64,000 nt of DNA from an uncultured Muribaculaceae bacterium (lineage in GTDB: Bacteria > Bacteroidota > Bacteroidia > Bacteroidales > Muribaculaceae), in assembly GCA_944320595.1 (NCBI GenBank), contig CALUIB010000009.1, positions 49,730 to 113,729 of the forward strand. The letters are read 5' to 3'. The notes beneath the pieces were generated by a model. The model saw only the letters and a list, made by a program, of their open reading frames with translations. It made no database searches and was not told the DNA's origin. Position numbers and translations under genes: made by a program. This document shows positions 17,901 to 26,888 of this stretch, piece after piece; position 1 is the stretch's first letter; the number at the start of each line of letters is the position of its first letter.

Positions 17901-20900
17901 ACCCGTAATGGCGAGCAGGTGGACGAAATAAGCGGCGAGCCGGGAGAGGAGATGTCATATACCGACCGTCCTGAACCGTTTGAAGGAGAGGTTACCTACC
18001 AGGTGCAGGCATACGTGACTGCCGACAAGGTGGGAGAGGCTGCTGAGGCCATAGCCAACCTCGATGACTTCCAAGGCGAGCGCAAGCTGCTGCGAGGCTG
18101 GGGCGCAACCCGCGACGAAAATTATGAGACTGTACCATACGACCCGTTCAACGAATGGACTGAGCAGCACACCGGTTCATATTCGTTCTCGAACCAAAGT
18201 TGGGATGCCGATGGCTGCTATCCATGGATGATTAGTTATTGTAACGGAGGAGGAGCATGGATTATTTCACCGGCAGTTGAATTGTCTGCCAATCGCCGTT
18301 ATGAGATAACTGCCACATTCCAAGGTGGTTATAATGGCAGTGGCGCAGATTTTGAAATATATTATGGCACGGCCGCTCAAGTGTCGGCAATGACCAATAT
18401 GCTGTATGAAACCGGCATGGTGTCGCTCGACCCATCATCTGGCTTGGATGCATGGCAAAATTTCACCACCGACCAGTTTGCAGTGGAAGAAGATGGTACA
18501 TACTACTTTGCGATACAATGTACGAGTGCCAATACCACATCGTATGCCCGTGCATTCCTGCTCTATTATTACGAGAACACGGTGACTGGGCCTGTTGATG
18601 CTCCTTATACCAACGACTTTGCCTCGGGCAACCTTTCGGGCTGGAGCTTGCCGGCGGGAACCACGTTTGCCGTGGCCAATGAGGCTCTGACTTCGACTGC
18701 GGCAGGTGCCGAACGCAACGAAACGGTATATTCTCCGCTTGTCAACATGAAGGGCGGTTATACCTACGAGGTTGCGTTTGACTACGATTATAGCGGCACG
18801 GGCGACTTCACATTTGCCATGGCCACCGGCCAAAGCTCTACCGAGCTGCTCACCGACAGCATCACCGCGCTCACCGGCACGGGCAGGGTAAGCTACCTGT
18901 TCACGCCTGCCGAGGACGGCAGTTATTGCGCGGTATGGCAATTGGCCGCTCCGGTCGATGATGCAGCCGAGGCCACTATCGACAACCTTGCAATAGGTGC
19001 GAATGTGTATGCCGCATTGCCATATAGCGAAGACTTCGAGGGCTTGTCGATCAACTCTGTTCCGACTGGCTTTGAGGGCATGAACGTAGTCCAGGACGGC
19101 GACGGCAATCTTGCAGCCGAAATCAATGCGGCCGAGGGTGAAGGACTCTCGCCATGGTTCAACTACACCGAGCTGCGCGAAACCTATACCCTCACCATGA
19201 AGGTGAAGAGGCCTGGTTATTATGGTTGGGAAGTCAATGCCGTAAACAGCGAAGGAGAAAGCCTGCCGGTAGGTTCTATCGAGCCCACGACTGAAGACTG
19301 GACCGAGGTTTCATTCCAAATCCCTGTATTCGAGAGCGAAGAGCCTTACAGCTTCCGCCTTGAGTTCTCAAATATGATTGGCGAAGGCACGCTGCAAATC
19401 GACGACATTGCCATTACGAAGAACTACCGTGCAATAGTTCCTGCCGCACCGCTTAACTTCAGGGTTTATCCCGACGGCAACATAGCATTGAACTACCCGA
19501 TTGATGATGCCGAAGGGTATGATTTGGAGATAGGCACGCCGATTACCGTCACCATATATGACGGCGACACGCAAGTGTATGTTGCCAATGGTGCTATCAG
19601 CGGTTTGGGCGGTGTAACAACTGTTCCCGGTGCCGGTACTGTTGTCGATGTGTATGAACAAATAGAGCTTAGCGACACTTGGACCAACGACGTGAAACTG
19701 TTCCGTGCCGTGCCGTCGATCGACGGTCACGAAGGGCAGGCTGCAACATGGGTGTTGCGCAGGCATGATAACGAGCGTTTTGAATATGACGGCAACACGC
19801 TCAAGGTGGCCGAATTCGATTTCACCGGCGACGATGACTGGACAATGGATGGCTGGACTGCTGCCGACGGCGTGGCCCGCGCCACCGGCGAAGGCACTGC
19901 CACTCTCACCTCGCCTGGCTTTGAGATGCAGGCAGGCATGGTTTACATGGTTCGCTACTACATAGCCACCGATGCAGACGAGGCTGCCGACTTCACCGTT
20001 AGCGTAGGCAACAATTCGCAATCGTTCACAAGTGCGCGCATAGGCTACAACACGTTTGATTGGAACGGATACCCCGAGCTGCGCGGCGACTTCTTCTATA
20101 TCGACTTCTTATTGCCCGAGGCCGAGGCTGCCTCTACAGGTAACGTGACCATCACGGCAAGCAACATAGGCCGCGAAGTGGCCGTGGAGAGAGTGGAAGT
20201 GCGCGAAGTGCGTATCTATCCCGGCGAAGTGAGCGTTCCGTATGAAAACGACTTCGACGATCCGGCAGTTGAACCCGGCACGTTCGAGCCGAACTGGACC
20301 GTACCGTTCTATACAAACTACTGGCGCATCGACACTGTGGCTAATTATGGCGACGGACTGACTGCCGTGTCTGGCACTCGCGCCCTGATAGCCCCGCCGA
20401 CCACCGAATTGGATGTGTCGGGAATGCCCGAAGACTTCATCTACACCCCGTATGTGAGGGTTGAAGCCGGGAAAGCCTATATGGTGGAATTCGACTACTT
20501 GATGCCTTCGGCTTCTACCGGCCTGGCATTCCTCAATGCCGATGAACCAACTTACACCGAGGGCAAATTTGTCGCAGTAGACTTGCCGCAAGCCACGCAG
20601 TGGAGGCACCAGACAATCAACCTCGGCACCTGCGAGTCAACCGGCACTACGGTATTCGGATTCTGGGCTTATGCGGCCGAAACACGCGACCAGTTGATTG
20701 CCATCGACAACTTCAGGATTGTGGAAACAGAGCCTGTGTCGGTTAGCGAACTCGAAGCAGGCGCCACCGTCCGCTACTTCGACGGCAAGTTGATGATACC
20801 TGCCGATGTGGCAAACACCACGGTTTACGACGCGCAGGGCCGCACTGTGATGGGTACGGCCGAGACCGGTACCGTAAGCCTTGACGGATTGACCGATGGC

Positions 20901-20963
20901 GTGTATGTGGTGAAAGCCGTTAAAACCGACGGAACGGTTGAAACTCTCAAAATAGTCAAGTAA
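14901..20963 (+). CDS. Giant modular secreted protein (2020 aa), choice-of-anchor-J/adhesin-like repeats
   Basis: 2020 residues with a signal peptide ending near VNA-A21. Six similar jelly-roll modules of 150-170 residues lie at about 24-172, 180-330, 338-486, 493-640, 650-798 and 808-950. Each has a W-rich start, the phrase DDYLVSPSITL or DDWLLSPDLEF, a GKTYEV strand and an ending like DYQIALHDIS. Acidic-glycine linkers (GGGDEP and variants) join the modules at about 173, 331, 487, 641 and 799. A fibronectin-III-like segment follows (957-1050), then more divergent modules to about 1940 and a 70-residue T9SS-like end (TVYDAQGRTVMG ... GVYVVKAVKTDG). The modules resemble the cleaved-adhesin/choice-of-anchor-J family. 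It is probably a surface adhesin or glycan-binding protein; no protease active site is evident. Adjacent linkers and modules are similar enough to allow recombination. Confidence 0.85.
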   Translation: MKKRFYSLLCCAALAVAAVNAAESVPYDITFGSFSFTQGGWSQQDKNGYPYWSMNGQGGSIYTSDGTANDDYLVSPSITLVGGKTYEVSVTWHYTNSYNIGERTVEIVYGQGEDAAQFTSAGPIEVGAETTTSVQFAVDADGDYQIALHDISSGSSLDATSVTAFAIAEVEGTGGGDEPAAELPYSVNWVDGSVSDLAGWSAYSVAGDSEFEYNAMPEYEVWFGAVCGGSSEIDDYLISPMLPFEAGKNYKVTVTLNYNLCQDIDVMTGTSLDDTGWTSIGKLEDCSQEAVNELVFTATGEQRIALHAVSAAGVGDCQIAAVSIAETDEQPGGGDEPVEALAVPQDWSFAGSAEAGWTVVNGSEYAQSYWYPSDEGMMIQAQVMSSVDSYLVSPYLALEAGQSYEVTVDWHENSTGTHTINLLYGTGDELADFADAGSVDMVAGGSDKVTFTATEAGNYRITLHSSTYTQFDGAGQAWVSAIHIATAQGGGEPTTGLPIPQEWSFSNTLADWTVENLDDSGSTGEWSAGANGVMCSQYDHGTYFTSPYVALEAGKTYEVTAVWHSNTYTYEDTPHVINAVYGSGTDFTAYTEAGNIGVANGGGEYSVKITVNATGDYRIALHNESVGYYGTAYLQSISIAEEGDGGGDEPGGATEGLPYTKNFKADNNMDGWTTVDVNGGGTWTVYTDMGVTAYYWSGPYDDWLLSPDLEFKSPGDYQITVGVDGMSMGMGPDVIDVYTGSGSDVSTYTMQGTLTLETGAQTVIKFSIAEAGTYKVALHDHSAAMATWYVTSVTVDSYTGGGDEPEPGAALLDKDFVEDDDISDWTVINTNGGSEWSTGVADGVALTMSMNGAQDDWLISPAMTLEEGKSYVVSYAISSTGSMAPETMVTAFGTAATAEGMTEIVGEESFMGDEVTKYYRFTPAATGTYYFGFHATSESFGGTIIISRVKVAESTGITPVAPTGLVVSPNIQAGTVALNWVNPTIDTENIALAGNMTLRITRNGEQVDEISGEPGEEMSYTDRPEPFEGEVTYQVQAYVTADKVGEAAEAIANLDDFQGERKLLRGWGATRDENYETVPYDPFNEWTEQHTGSYSFSNQSWDADGCYPWMISYCNGGGAWIISPAVELSANRRYEITATFQGGYNGSGADFEIYYGTAAQVSAMTNMLYETGMVSLDPSSGLDAWQNFTTDQFAVEEDGTYYFAIQCTSANTTSYARAFLLYYYENTVTGPVDAPYTNDFASGNLSGWSLPAGTTFAVANEALTSTAAGAERNETVYSPLVNMKGGYTYEVAFDYDYSGTGDFTFAMATGQSSTELLTDSITALTGTGRVSYLFTPAEDGSYCAVWQLAAPVDDAAEATIDNLAIGANVYAALPYSEDFEGLSINSVPTGFEGMNVVQDGDGNLAAEINAAEGEGLSPWFNYTELRETYTLTMKVKRPGYYGWEVNAVNSEGESLPVGSIEPTTEDWTEVSFQIPVFESEEPYSFRLEFSNMIGEGTLQIDDIAITKNYRAIVPAAPLNFRVYPDGNIALNYPIDDAEGYDLEIGTPITVTIYDGDTQVYVANGAISGLGGVTTVPGAGTVVDVYEQIELSDTWTNDVKLFRAVPSIDGHEGQAATWVLRRHDNERFEYDGNTLKVAEFDFTGDDDWTMDGWTAADGVARATGEGTATLTSPGFEMQAGMVYMVRYYIATDADEAADFTVSVGNNSQSFTSARIGYNTFDWNGYPELRGDFFYIDFLLPEAEAASTGNVTITASNIGREVAVERVEVREVRIYPGEVSVPYENDFDDPAVEPGTFEPNWTVPFYTNYWRIDTVANYGDGLTAVSGTRALIAPPTTELDVSGMPEDFIYTPYVRVEAGKAYMVEFDYLMPSASTGLAFLNADEPTYTEGKFVAVDLPQATQWRHQTINLGTCESTGTTVFGFWAYAAETRDQLIAIDNFRIVETEPVSVSELEAGATVRYFDGKLMIPADVANTTVYDAQGRTVMGTAETGTVSLDGLTDGVYVVKAVKTDGTVETLKIVK

Positions 20964-21026
20964 AAACACCCCCTTCATCCTCCCCTTTCCCGTTTCTTCA
21001 ATGGGAAGGGGAGGATTGAGGTGTTT
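20964..21026 (+). terminator. Terminator-like long hairpin
   Basis: AAACACC... TCCTCCCCTTTCCC (20964-20991) pairs with GGGAAGGGGAGGATTGAGGT and on to GTTT (21003-21026), with small bulges. It directly follows the stop of the giant gene and probably ends its transcript. Confidence 0.65.
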
Positions 21027-21124
21027 ACCATAGCATTGTTCCTCACTGTGTGACGGCTGTCCTGTTCACAGGGCGGTATCAAGCAGTGAGGGCATTTTTG
21101 AATACTAATTTTAAATATTTATAG

Positions 21125-23299
21125 ATGAAAACGAGGACAATTTTATCGACATTATTGGTTGCTGCGGGCTTGCCGCTCGTGGCACAGACGATGCCGCAGC
21201 TTGCCGACGACGGGGTGGAATTGTATGCCAACATACAGTACATGACCTCATGGGACAATGCCGGCAGCTCAGAGTTTCCCGACAACTCGGCTGGCTTGTT
21301 CCGCATTCCGGCAGGCAGCAGCGAGGCGTTGCCTGTAAATGTTCCGATAGTGACAAACGGCCTGGCTTACTACAACGGCAAGGCATATATGAACGTGGGC
21401 GGCCAGTGGCAGATTCACGACCTTGCCACGGGAGAGGTCACTTCATCGCCTACAAGCGGCGGATCGACATCGGCTCTTTCATACGACGTTGTTAACGGCG
21501 TGATGTATGGTATCAGGAACACCGATGGGGGGTATGTGCTTGCCACCATCGACATGGAGACCGGCGAAATGACCGACCTGGGGGGGCTGAGCGAATATAT
21601 CAACGGTGAGCCTTCGGGCCAGCGGCTGTTGAGTTGCAATGCCATGGCCATAGACAATTACGGGCAGATATTCGTGGTGTATTCCCGCTATGTCGGCAAC
21701 AACAATGTCATAAAGCTGGGGCGTATATTGCCGCAGCGTTATCCCGACCGCCTGATATACGTTGGCGACGTGGCGTTGGCCGACTCGCCGGCCACTATGT
21801 ATAACTGGCCGTGGTATTCGTTGTTATACAACCATAAAAGCGGCATAATGTATTACACATTTTGCGGGCAGGATGCCGCAGGGACCGGTTGCACGCCAAT
21901 ATTCGAGATGAACACCAACAACGGCGTGGCCACGACAGTTGGCTACCTGTCGGGCGACGGATATGCCATCCGTGGGGCATTTTTTGCTGAGCCGGAATTT
22001 TCTGCCCCCGACGGCGTTGATATGTTCGAATATAAGGCTGATGTCGATGCCGACCCAAATCTACTTACTGGCACGCTTTCCATAGAGCTGCCATCGGTGA
22101 CATATGGCGGAGCTGAACTGACTGGAGAACTTACCGTGGTGGTGAATGACGGCGACGAAGAACTGTTCAGGCTTGCTGGTCGCCAGCCGGGCGAGACAGT
22201 GGTTACCGATCTGCACTCGTTTGGCTATGGCGAACACACATTCTCGTGTTATGTCATCGACGGCAACGGCATCGAGGGGCTGGTACGCGAATTTACTGTT
22301 TATATAGGCTATGATGTGCCCACTGCGCCCCAAAATGTGACAATTGAGGAAGTTGACGGGCAAGTGGTGTTGTCGTGGGATGCGCCCAACGAGGGGCAGC
22401 ATGGCAATCCGGTGCAAGCCGAAGGAATCGAATATCGCATCACCGATGCATTCGATACACATGTGGCCAACCTGTTTGGCACAACCACCTATTCGATACC
22501 TGTGGCAAGCGAGCTTACCAACCATTCTTATTACATCACCGCCTACTATCAGGGCGTGGAAGGCGGTAGGGCCGGATCGCCGACACTTTACACTGGCGAC
22601 CCGCTCGATGCGCCTTACACTACCGACTTCACCGACATGATGGAGGTGTGGAACGGCTACAAGATAATCGATGCCAATGCTGATGGTTACACATGGATGT
22701 GGTACAATGTCGATAGGCCATACGTGATGTGCCTCTACGACCCCTATTGGGAACATGATGCCGACGACTGGATTTTCACGCCGCCGGTGAACTACCATGC
22801 AGGGAAAACGTATTGCATGAAGGTGACTGCGCAGTCGAGCAACGAGGGTTATCCCGAGGTGATGCAAGTGACATTCGGCACCGATCGCGAGATTGCCGCG
22901 CAGACCGATGTGCTTGAATTGATACCGGCAGTCCCGGCCGAGGCAACAACTTACAGCTACAAGGTTACGCCCACGTCCGACGGAGTGTATTACTTTGGTT
23001 TCCATTGCATGACACCTGCACGTGAGGGCGAATACTTGCTGCTTTCGGCACTCGAAATCTATGATGAAGACAATCCACCGGCATCGGTCGATGAAGTTGG
23101 CTCTGCCACAGGCATTAAAGCGTGGGGCGGCGACGGCATCATCACCATAGCCAATACTACCGGCGAGGCCGCAAAGGTGTATGCCATCGGCGGCACGCTC
23201 GTTGCCACATCGGCCGACGAGCATTTTACTGCCACGCTCCCTGCCGGGGTGTATGTGGTGAAGTGCGGCGGCACGGCAGTGAAAGCTATAGTCGATTGA
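21125..23299 (+). CDS. Secreted multidomain protein: propeller-like domain, Fn3, jelly roll, sorting-like end
   Basis: 724 residues; signal peptide ends near VAQ-T. Residues about 30-300 read like a beta-propeller of signature SALSYDVVNGVMYGI / MAIDNYGQIFVVYSRY / LLYNHKSGIMYYTF. About 400-490 is a fibronectin-III domain (APQNVTIEEVDGQVVLSWDA). About 495-650 is one choice-of-anchor-J-type module (DDWIFTPPVNYHAGKTYCMK) like those in the preceding giant protein, and the last 65 residues are a T9SS-like end (VYAIGGTLVATS ... LPAGVYVVKCGG). The two neighbours thus share modules and may act together on the cell surface. A terminator follows at 23326. Confidence 0.83.
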   Translation: MKTRTILSTLLVAAGLPLVAQTMPQLADDGVELYANIQYMTSWDNAGSSEFPDNSAGLFRIPAGSSEALPVNVPIVTNGLAYYNGKAYMNVGGQWQIHDLATGEVTSSPTSGGSTSALSYDVVNGVMYGIRNTDGGYVLATIDMETGEMTDLGGLSEYINGEPSGQRLLSCNAMAIDNYGQIFVVYSRYVGNNNVIKLGRILPQRYPDRLIYVGDVALADSPATMYNWPWYSLLYNHKSGIMYYTFCGQDAAGTGCTPIFEMNTNNGVATTVGYLSGDGYAIRGAFFAEPEFSAPDGVDMFEYKADVDADPNLLTGTLSIELPSVTYGGAELTGELTVVVNDGDEELFRLAGRQPGETVVTDLHSFGYGEHTFSCYVIDGNGIEGLVREFTVYIGYDVPTAPQNVTIEEVDGQVVLSWDAPNEGQHGNPVQAEGIEYRITDAFDTHVANLFGTTTYSIPVASELTNHSYYITAYYQGVEGGRAGSPTLYTGDPLDAPYTTDFTDMMEVWNGYKIIDANADGYTWMWYNVDRPYVMCLYDPYWEHDADDWIFTPPVNYHAGKTYCMKVTAQSSNEGYPEVMQVTFGTDREIAAQTDVLELIPAVPAEATTYSYKVTPTSDGVYYFGFHCMTPAREGEYLLLSALEIYDEDNPPASVDEVGSATGIKAWGGDGIITIANTTGEAAKVYAIGGTLVATSADEHFTATLPAGVYVVKCGGTAVKAIVD

Positions 23300-23470
23300 T
23301 AATTGACAATTGGTAATTGATAATTGGGGCAGAGGGGCTTTTCCCTTTGCCCTTTTTTATTGGCCAGTTGGTAGGAATTGGTTGAATTAGTCGAATTGGG
23401 CTGATAGGTCGAATTAGTCCTAATGGGAACATAATTGCCGATTATCAATTCTCGATTGCCAATTAAAATT
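23300..23470. repeat. AT-rich short-word repeat array containing a terminator
   Basis: The array holds TTGATAATTGACAATTGGTA words at its start, AATTGGTTGAATTAGTCGAA words in the middle, and inverted versions (GATTATCAATTCTCGATTGC) at its end. Within it, GGGGCAGAGGG/CCCTTTGCCC plus a T-run (23326-23358) is a good intrinsic terminator for the upstream gene. The same words appear at 50511-50650. Confidence 0.65.
23326..23358 (+). terminator. Intrinsic terminator
   Basis: Stem GGGCAGAGGG / CCCTTTGCCC with a short CTTTT loop and six T residues. It lies 27 bases after the stop of the secreted multidomain protein gene. Confidence 0.75.
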
Positions 23471-23483
23471 GCCAATTTTTTAT

Positions 23484-23491
23484 TACATTTG
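23484..23491 (+). promoter_or_regulatory. Candidate -7 box for ftsY-rimO-isochorismate synthase operon
   Basis: TACATTTG matches TAnnTTTG and is placed 25 bases before the chosen ftsY start, where a short leader is expected. Confidence 0.55.
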
Positions 23492-23515
23492 CAGAAAAAT
23501 ATAATAGGGCTTATT

Positions 23516-24469
23516 ATGGGCATATTCAGTTTTTTCTCGAAGGAAAAAAAAGAGACACTCGACAAGGGGCTTGCAAAGACCAAGCAGGGGGTGTTCTCGA
23601 AGTTGGCGCGTGCTATCGCCGGGAAGTCGAAAATCGACGACGATGTGCTCGACAACCTCGAAGAGGTGTTTGTGACCTCCGACGTGGGTGTTGACACCAC
23701 GCTGAAAATCCTCGACCGCATACAGGCGCGCGTGGCTCGCGACAAATATGTGGGTACCAGTGAGCTTAACGACTTGCTGTGCGAGGAAATCACTGATATG
23801 CTTGCCGAAAACGAAACCGACACAGGCACCGACTTTACCGTGCCGCAAGATAAACGCCCATACGTGATAATGGTGGTGGGAGTTAATGGCGTGGGGAAAA
23901 CCACCACTATTGGCAAACTCGCCTACCAGTTCAAGAAGGCCGGCAACAGCGTTGTGCTGGGAGCCGCCGACACGTTCCGTGCCGCTGCAATCGAGCAGCT
24001 CGACATCTGGGGCGAGCGAGTGGGGGTTCCTGTGGTGAAACAGAAAATGGGTGCCGACCCGGCATCGGTGGCGTTTGACACGCTCACTTCGGCCAAGGCG
24101 CATGGTGCCGACGTGGTGATAATCGACACCGCCGGTCGCCTGCACAACAAGAAAGGCTTGATGGACGAGCTGACGAAGATAAAGAACGTGATGAAACGTG
24201 TGGTACCCGACGCACCACACGAGATATTGCTCGTGCTCGACGGCTCAACGGGGCAGAACGCCTTTGAGCAGGCTCGCCAGTTTGTGGCCGCCACCGAGGT
24301 CAACGAGCTCGCCGTAACCAAGCTCGACGGTACTGCAAAGGGGGGAGTGGTGATAGGCATAAGCGACCACTTCAAGATACCCGTCAAGTATATAGGTCTT
24401 GGCGAGGGAATGGAAGACTTGCAGATATTCCGCAAGGAAGAGTTTGTGAAGTCGCTGTTCGGGAAGTGA
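23516..24469 (+). CDS. ftsY: Signal recognition particle receptor FtsY
   Basis: 317 residues from the ATG at 23516. The in-frame ATG at 23435 would add 27 residues from AT-rich repeat DNA and lies upstream of the -7 box, so I reject it. The protein has the NG GTPase domain of SRP GTPases: N domain 10-90, P-loop GVNGVGKTTTIGKLA, DTFRAAAIEQL (insertion box), DTAGRLHNK (G3), TKLDGTAKGG (G4) and the closing GEGMEDLQIF. It docks SRP-ribosome complexes at the inner membrane to insert membrane proteins co-translationally. The acidic A domain found in E. coli is absent, as in most Bacteroidota. rimO follows after 56 bases. Confidence 0.97.
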   Translation: MGIFSFFSKEKKETLDKGLAKTKQGVFSKLARAIAGKSKIDDDVLDNLEEVFVTSDVGVDTTLKILDRIQARVARDKYVGTSELNDLLCEEITDMLAENETDTGTDFTVPQDKRPYVIMVVGVNGVGKTTTIGKLAYQFKKAGNSVVLGAADTFRAAAIEQLDIWGERVGVPVVKQKMGADPASVAFDTLTSAKAHGADVVIIDTAGRLHNKKGLMDELTKIKNVMKRVVPDAPHEILLVLDGSTGQNAFEQARQFVAATEVNELAVTKLDGTAKGGVVIGISDHFKIPVKYIGLGEGMEDLQIFRKEEFVKSLFGK

Positions 24470-24525
24470 TCCCACAGATTCCGCCACAATAAAGGCAGCA
24501 CATATTTTATTGCAAATTACCACTA

Positions 24526-25836
24526 ATGGGGAAAAAAAGACGTATAGACATCATCACACTTGGGTGCTCGAAAAACTTGGTTGACACCGAACGTCTGTCG
24601 CGCCGCCTGTCGGCAGCAGGCTATGACGTGGTGCACGACAGCGACGACGTGTGCGGCTCGTTGGTGGTAGTGAACACCTGCGGTTTCATAGGCGATGCCA
24701 AGCAGGAATCTATCGACACCATCCTTGAATTGGCCGAAGCCAAGCGCATGGGGCGCATAGGCCGCATCTTCGTCATGGGTTGCTTGTCGCAGCGTTATTT
24801 CGATGAATTGAAGGTGGAACTGCCCGAGGTTGACCGTTTTTATGGAAAGTTTGACTGGGATGGCATTATCAGCGACCTTGGTGCCGAAGTGCCGCCAACG
24901 GTGAAACCCTATGAGCGGAACATAACCACACCGCCTCATTACGCATACTTGAAAATATCGGAAGGATGCAACCGATTTTGTGCCTTCTGCGCAATACCTC
25001 TTATAACGGGGCGGCACACGTCGGTTCCAATAGAGGAACTTGAAGCTGAAGTGCGGCTGCTCGTGTCGCAGGGTGTTAAGGAGTTTAACGTTATAGCGCA
25101 AGACCTTTCGTCATACGGCACCGACCTGTATGGCCGTCCGTGCCTTGCCGAGCTTGTCGAGCGACTTGCCTCGATTGAAGGGGTGGAATGGCTGCGGCTG
25201 CATTACGCCTACCCGGCCGACTTCCCTTGGGATGTATTGCCTGTGATGGCTCGTCACGACAATGTGTGCAAATACCTGGACATTGCCTTGCAGCACATAA
25301 GCGACCCAGTACTGCTGAATATGCGCCGCCACATAACCAAGGCCGAGACCATGGAATTGGTGGAACGAATACGCCGCGAGGTGCCTGGCATACACCTGCG
25401 CACCACGCTCATGGTGGGTTTCCCCGGCGAAGGAGAGGCTGAATTCGAGGAGTTGAAAGAGTTTGTGCGGTGGGCGCGTTTCGACCGCATGGGCGCATTC
25501 GCTTATAGCGAGGAGGATGGCACATACGCAGCCCGCCACTATGCCGACGACATTCCGCAAGAAGTGAAGGAGTCGCGGCTGGCCGAGATAATGGAGCTGC
25601 AAGAAGGCATCGCGCTTGAACTCAACGAGCAGAAGGTGGGTCAGACGCTAAAAGTGATTATCGACCGCGAGGAACCCGACTATTACGTTGGGCGCACCGA
25701 GTATGATTCGCCCGAGGTTGACCCCGAAGTGCTTGTTTGCAAGCCTGTGGGTGGGCTCAGGATAGGGGAATTTGCCCAAGTGTCGATAACCGAGGCGTTG
25801 CCCTACGAATTAGTTGGAGAAGTAAAGAAAGTATAA
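24526..25836 (+). CDS. rimO: Ribosomal protein S12 methylthiotransferase RimO
   Basis: 436 residues; radical-SAM methylthiotransferase that adds a methylthio group to the conserved aspartate of ribosomal protein S12. The N-terminal UPF0004 domain has its three cluster-binding cysteines (Cys14 in TLGCSKN, Cys52 in NTCGF, Cys86 in VMGCLSQR). The radical-SAM motif CNRFCAFC supplies Cys148, Cys152 and Cys155. SEGCN and the QDLSSYG segment separate RimO from the tRNA enzyme MiaB. A TRAM domain ends the protein (QTLKVIIDREE ... FAQVSITEAL). The ftsY-rimO neighbourhood is common in Bacteroidota. The isochorismate synthase gene starts five bases after its stop. Confidence 0.97.
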   Translation: MGKKRRIDIITLGCSKNLVDTERLSRRLSAAGYDVVHDSDDVCGSLVVVNTCGFIGDAKQESIDTILELAEAKRMGRIGRIFVMGCLSQRYFDELKVELPEVDRFYGKFDWDGIISDLGAEVPPTVKPYERNITTPPHYAYLKISEGCNRFCAFCAIPLITGRHTSVPIEELEAEVRLLVSQGVKEFNVIAQDLSSYGTDLYGRPCLAELVERLASIEGVEWLRLHYAYPADFPWDVLPVMARHDNVCKYLDIALQHISDPVLLNMRRHITKAETMELVERIRREVPGIHLRTTLMVGFPGEGEAEFEELKEFVRWARFDRMGAFAYSEEDGTYAARHYADDIPQEVKESRLAEIMELQEGIALELNEQKVGQTLKVIIDREEPDYYVGRTEYDSPEVDPEVLVCKPVGGLRIGEFAQVSITEALPYELVGEVKKV

Positions 25837-25841
25837 ATAAA

Positions 25842-26888
25842 ATGGATAACACAGTTATCATTGAGGCCATCGACAAGGCCATCAAGCACAAGGCGCGGTT
25901 CTACGCCTACCGCCTGCCGGGCGAGCAGCAATTGCACTTCGGTGCACAAATCATCGACCAGCGCACGCCCGAGGGCTTTATGATAGTGCCATTTGTCGAA
26001 AAGCCCGATTGTATGCCATATTTCATATCGGCGCAGTTCGATGCCGAGAAATATTTGAAATTGCCCGTGTCGTCGTTGCCCGTCACATCGTTGCACAAGG
26101 TTGACGAGGTTTCTACTACCCGGGAAGCATATATGGAGAGTGCGGCACGTTGCATCGATGCCTTGCGTGGTGGAGGCTTGCGCAAGGTGGTATTGTCGCG
26201 TGTGATAGTTGACGAGACTGCCCCGTCGCTCACATGGACGGGTGTGTTCGAGCAACTGCTCGACCGTTGTCCCGACGCATTTGTATTTGTGTTCAATAGT
26301 GAGGCCACCGGCGCATGGATGGGAGCATCGCCCGAGCGTTACTTGAGCTACGACGGCCACCGGCTGCGTACCATGGCTTTGGCCGGAACGCGCCTTGCAG
26401 GCACTCCCGGCGAGTGGGGCGAAAAAGAGAAGGAGGAACAAGCCATTGTGGCCGATTACATCGAGGGGAAGTTTGCCGACTTGAAGATGGAGTATGAGCG
26501 CACACCGACGTTCACCCGTGTGGCCGGCAACGTGGAACACTTGTGTACCGAATTTACAGGCACGGTGACCCGTCCGTCGCAGGTTGACGGAATGCGCAAT
26601 ACTCTACATCCCACGCCAGCCCTTGGCGGCCTGCCAGTGAAAGCGGCTGTAAAAATGATAGGCGAGGTGGAAGAGCACAGCCGCCGCTATTATGGCGGTT
26701 ATATGGGTCCGGTGGAGTCTGACGGCCAATTTGAGCTGTTTGTCAATGTGCGTTCGCTTGAATTCGACGGCGAGCGTTATTGCATTTACGTTGGCGGAGG
26801 GCTTACCGCCGGTTCAGATGCCGCGCAGGAGTGGGAAGAAACCTGTGGCAAGGCTGTGCTGCTGCAAGGCGTGCTTGGCAAAGTATAG
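25842..26888 (+). CDS. menF: Isochorismate synthase (menaquinone type)
   Basis: 348 residues from the ATG at 25842; a start at 25737 would overlap rimO by 100 bases and begin with out-of-family residues. The C-terminal 260 residues are the chorismate-binding domain: LRKVVLSRVIVDE, FVFNSEATGAWMGASPERYL, MALAGTRLAGTPGEWGEKEKEEQ, the HPTPALGGLP loop, and YVGGGLTAGSDAAQEWEETC. These include the Mg-binding glutamates of the MST family. It converts chorismate to isochorismate, the first step of menaquinone synthesis. The other men genes, which often follow in Bacteroidota, are not present here. It is tightly linked to rimO. Anthranilate or aminodeoxychorismate synthase is less likely because of the short, menF-like N-terminal domain. 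Confidence 0.9.
   Translation: MDNTVIIEAIDKAIKHKARFYAYRLPGEQQLHFGAQIIDQRTPEGFMIVPFVEKPDCMPYFISAQFDAEKYLKLPVSSLPVTSLHKVDEVSTTREAYMESAARCIDALRGGGLRKVVLSRVIVDETAPSLTWTGVFEQLLDRCPDAFVFVFNSEATGAWMGASPERYLSYDGHRLRTMALAGTRLAGTPGEWGEKEKEEQAIVADYIEGKFADLKMEYERTPTFTRVAGNVEHLCTEFTGTVTRPSQVDGMRNTLHPTPALGGLPVKAAVKMIGEVEEHSRRYYGGYMGPVESDGQFELFVNVRSLEFDGERYCIYVGGGLTAGSDAAQEWEETCGKAVLLQGVLGKV

Noticed and set aside
23435..23515. Longer start for FtsY
   Set aside because: The added residues come from the AT-rich repeat array and would start upstream of the -7 box.
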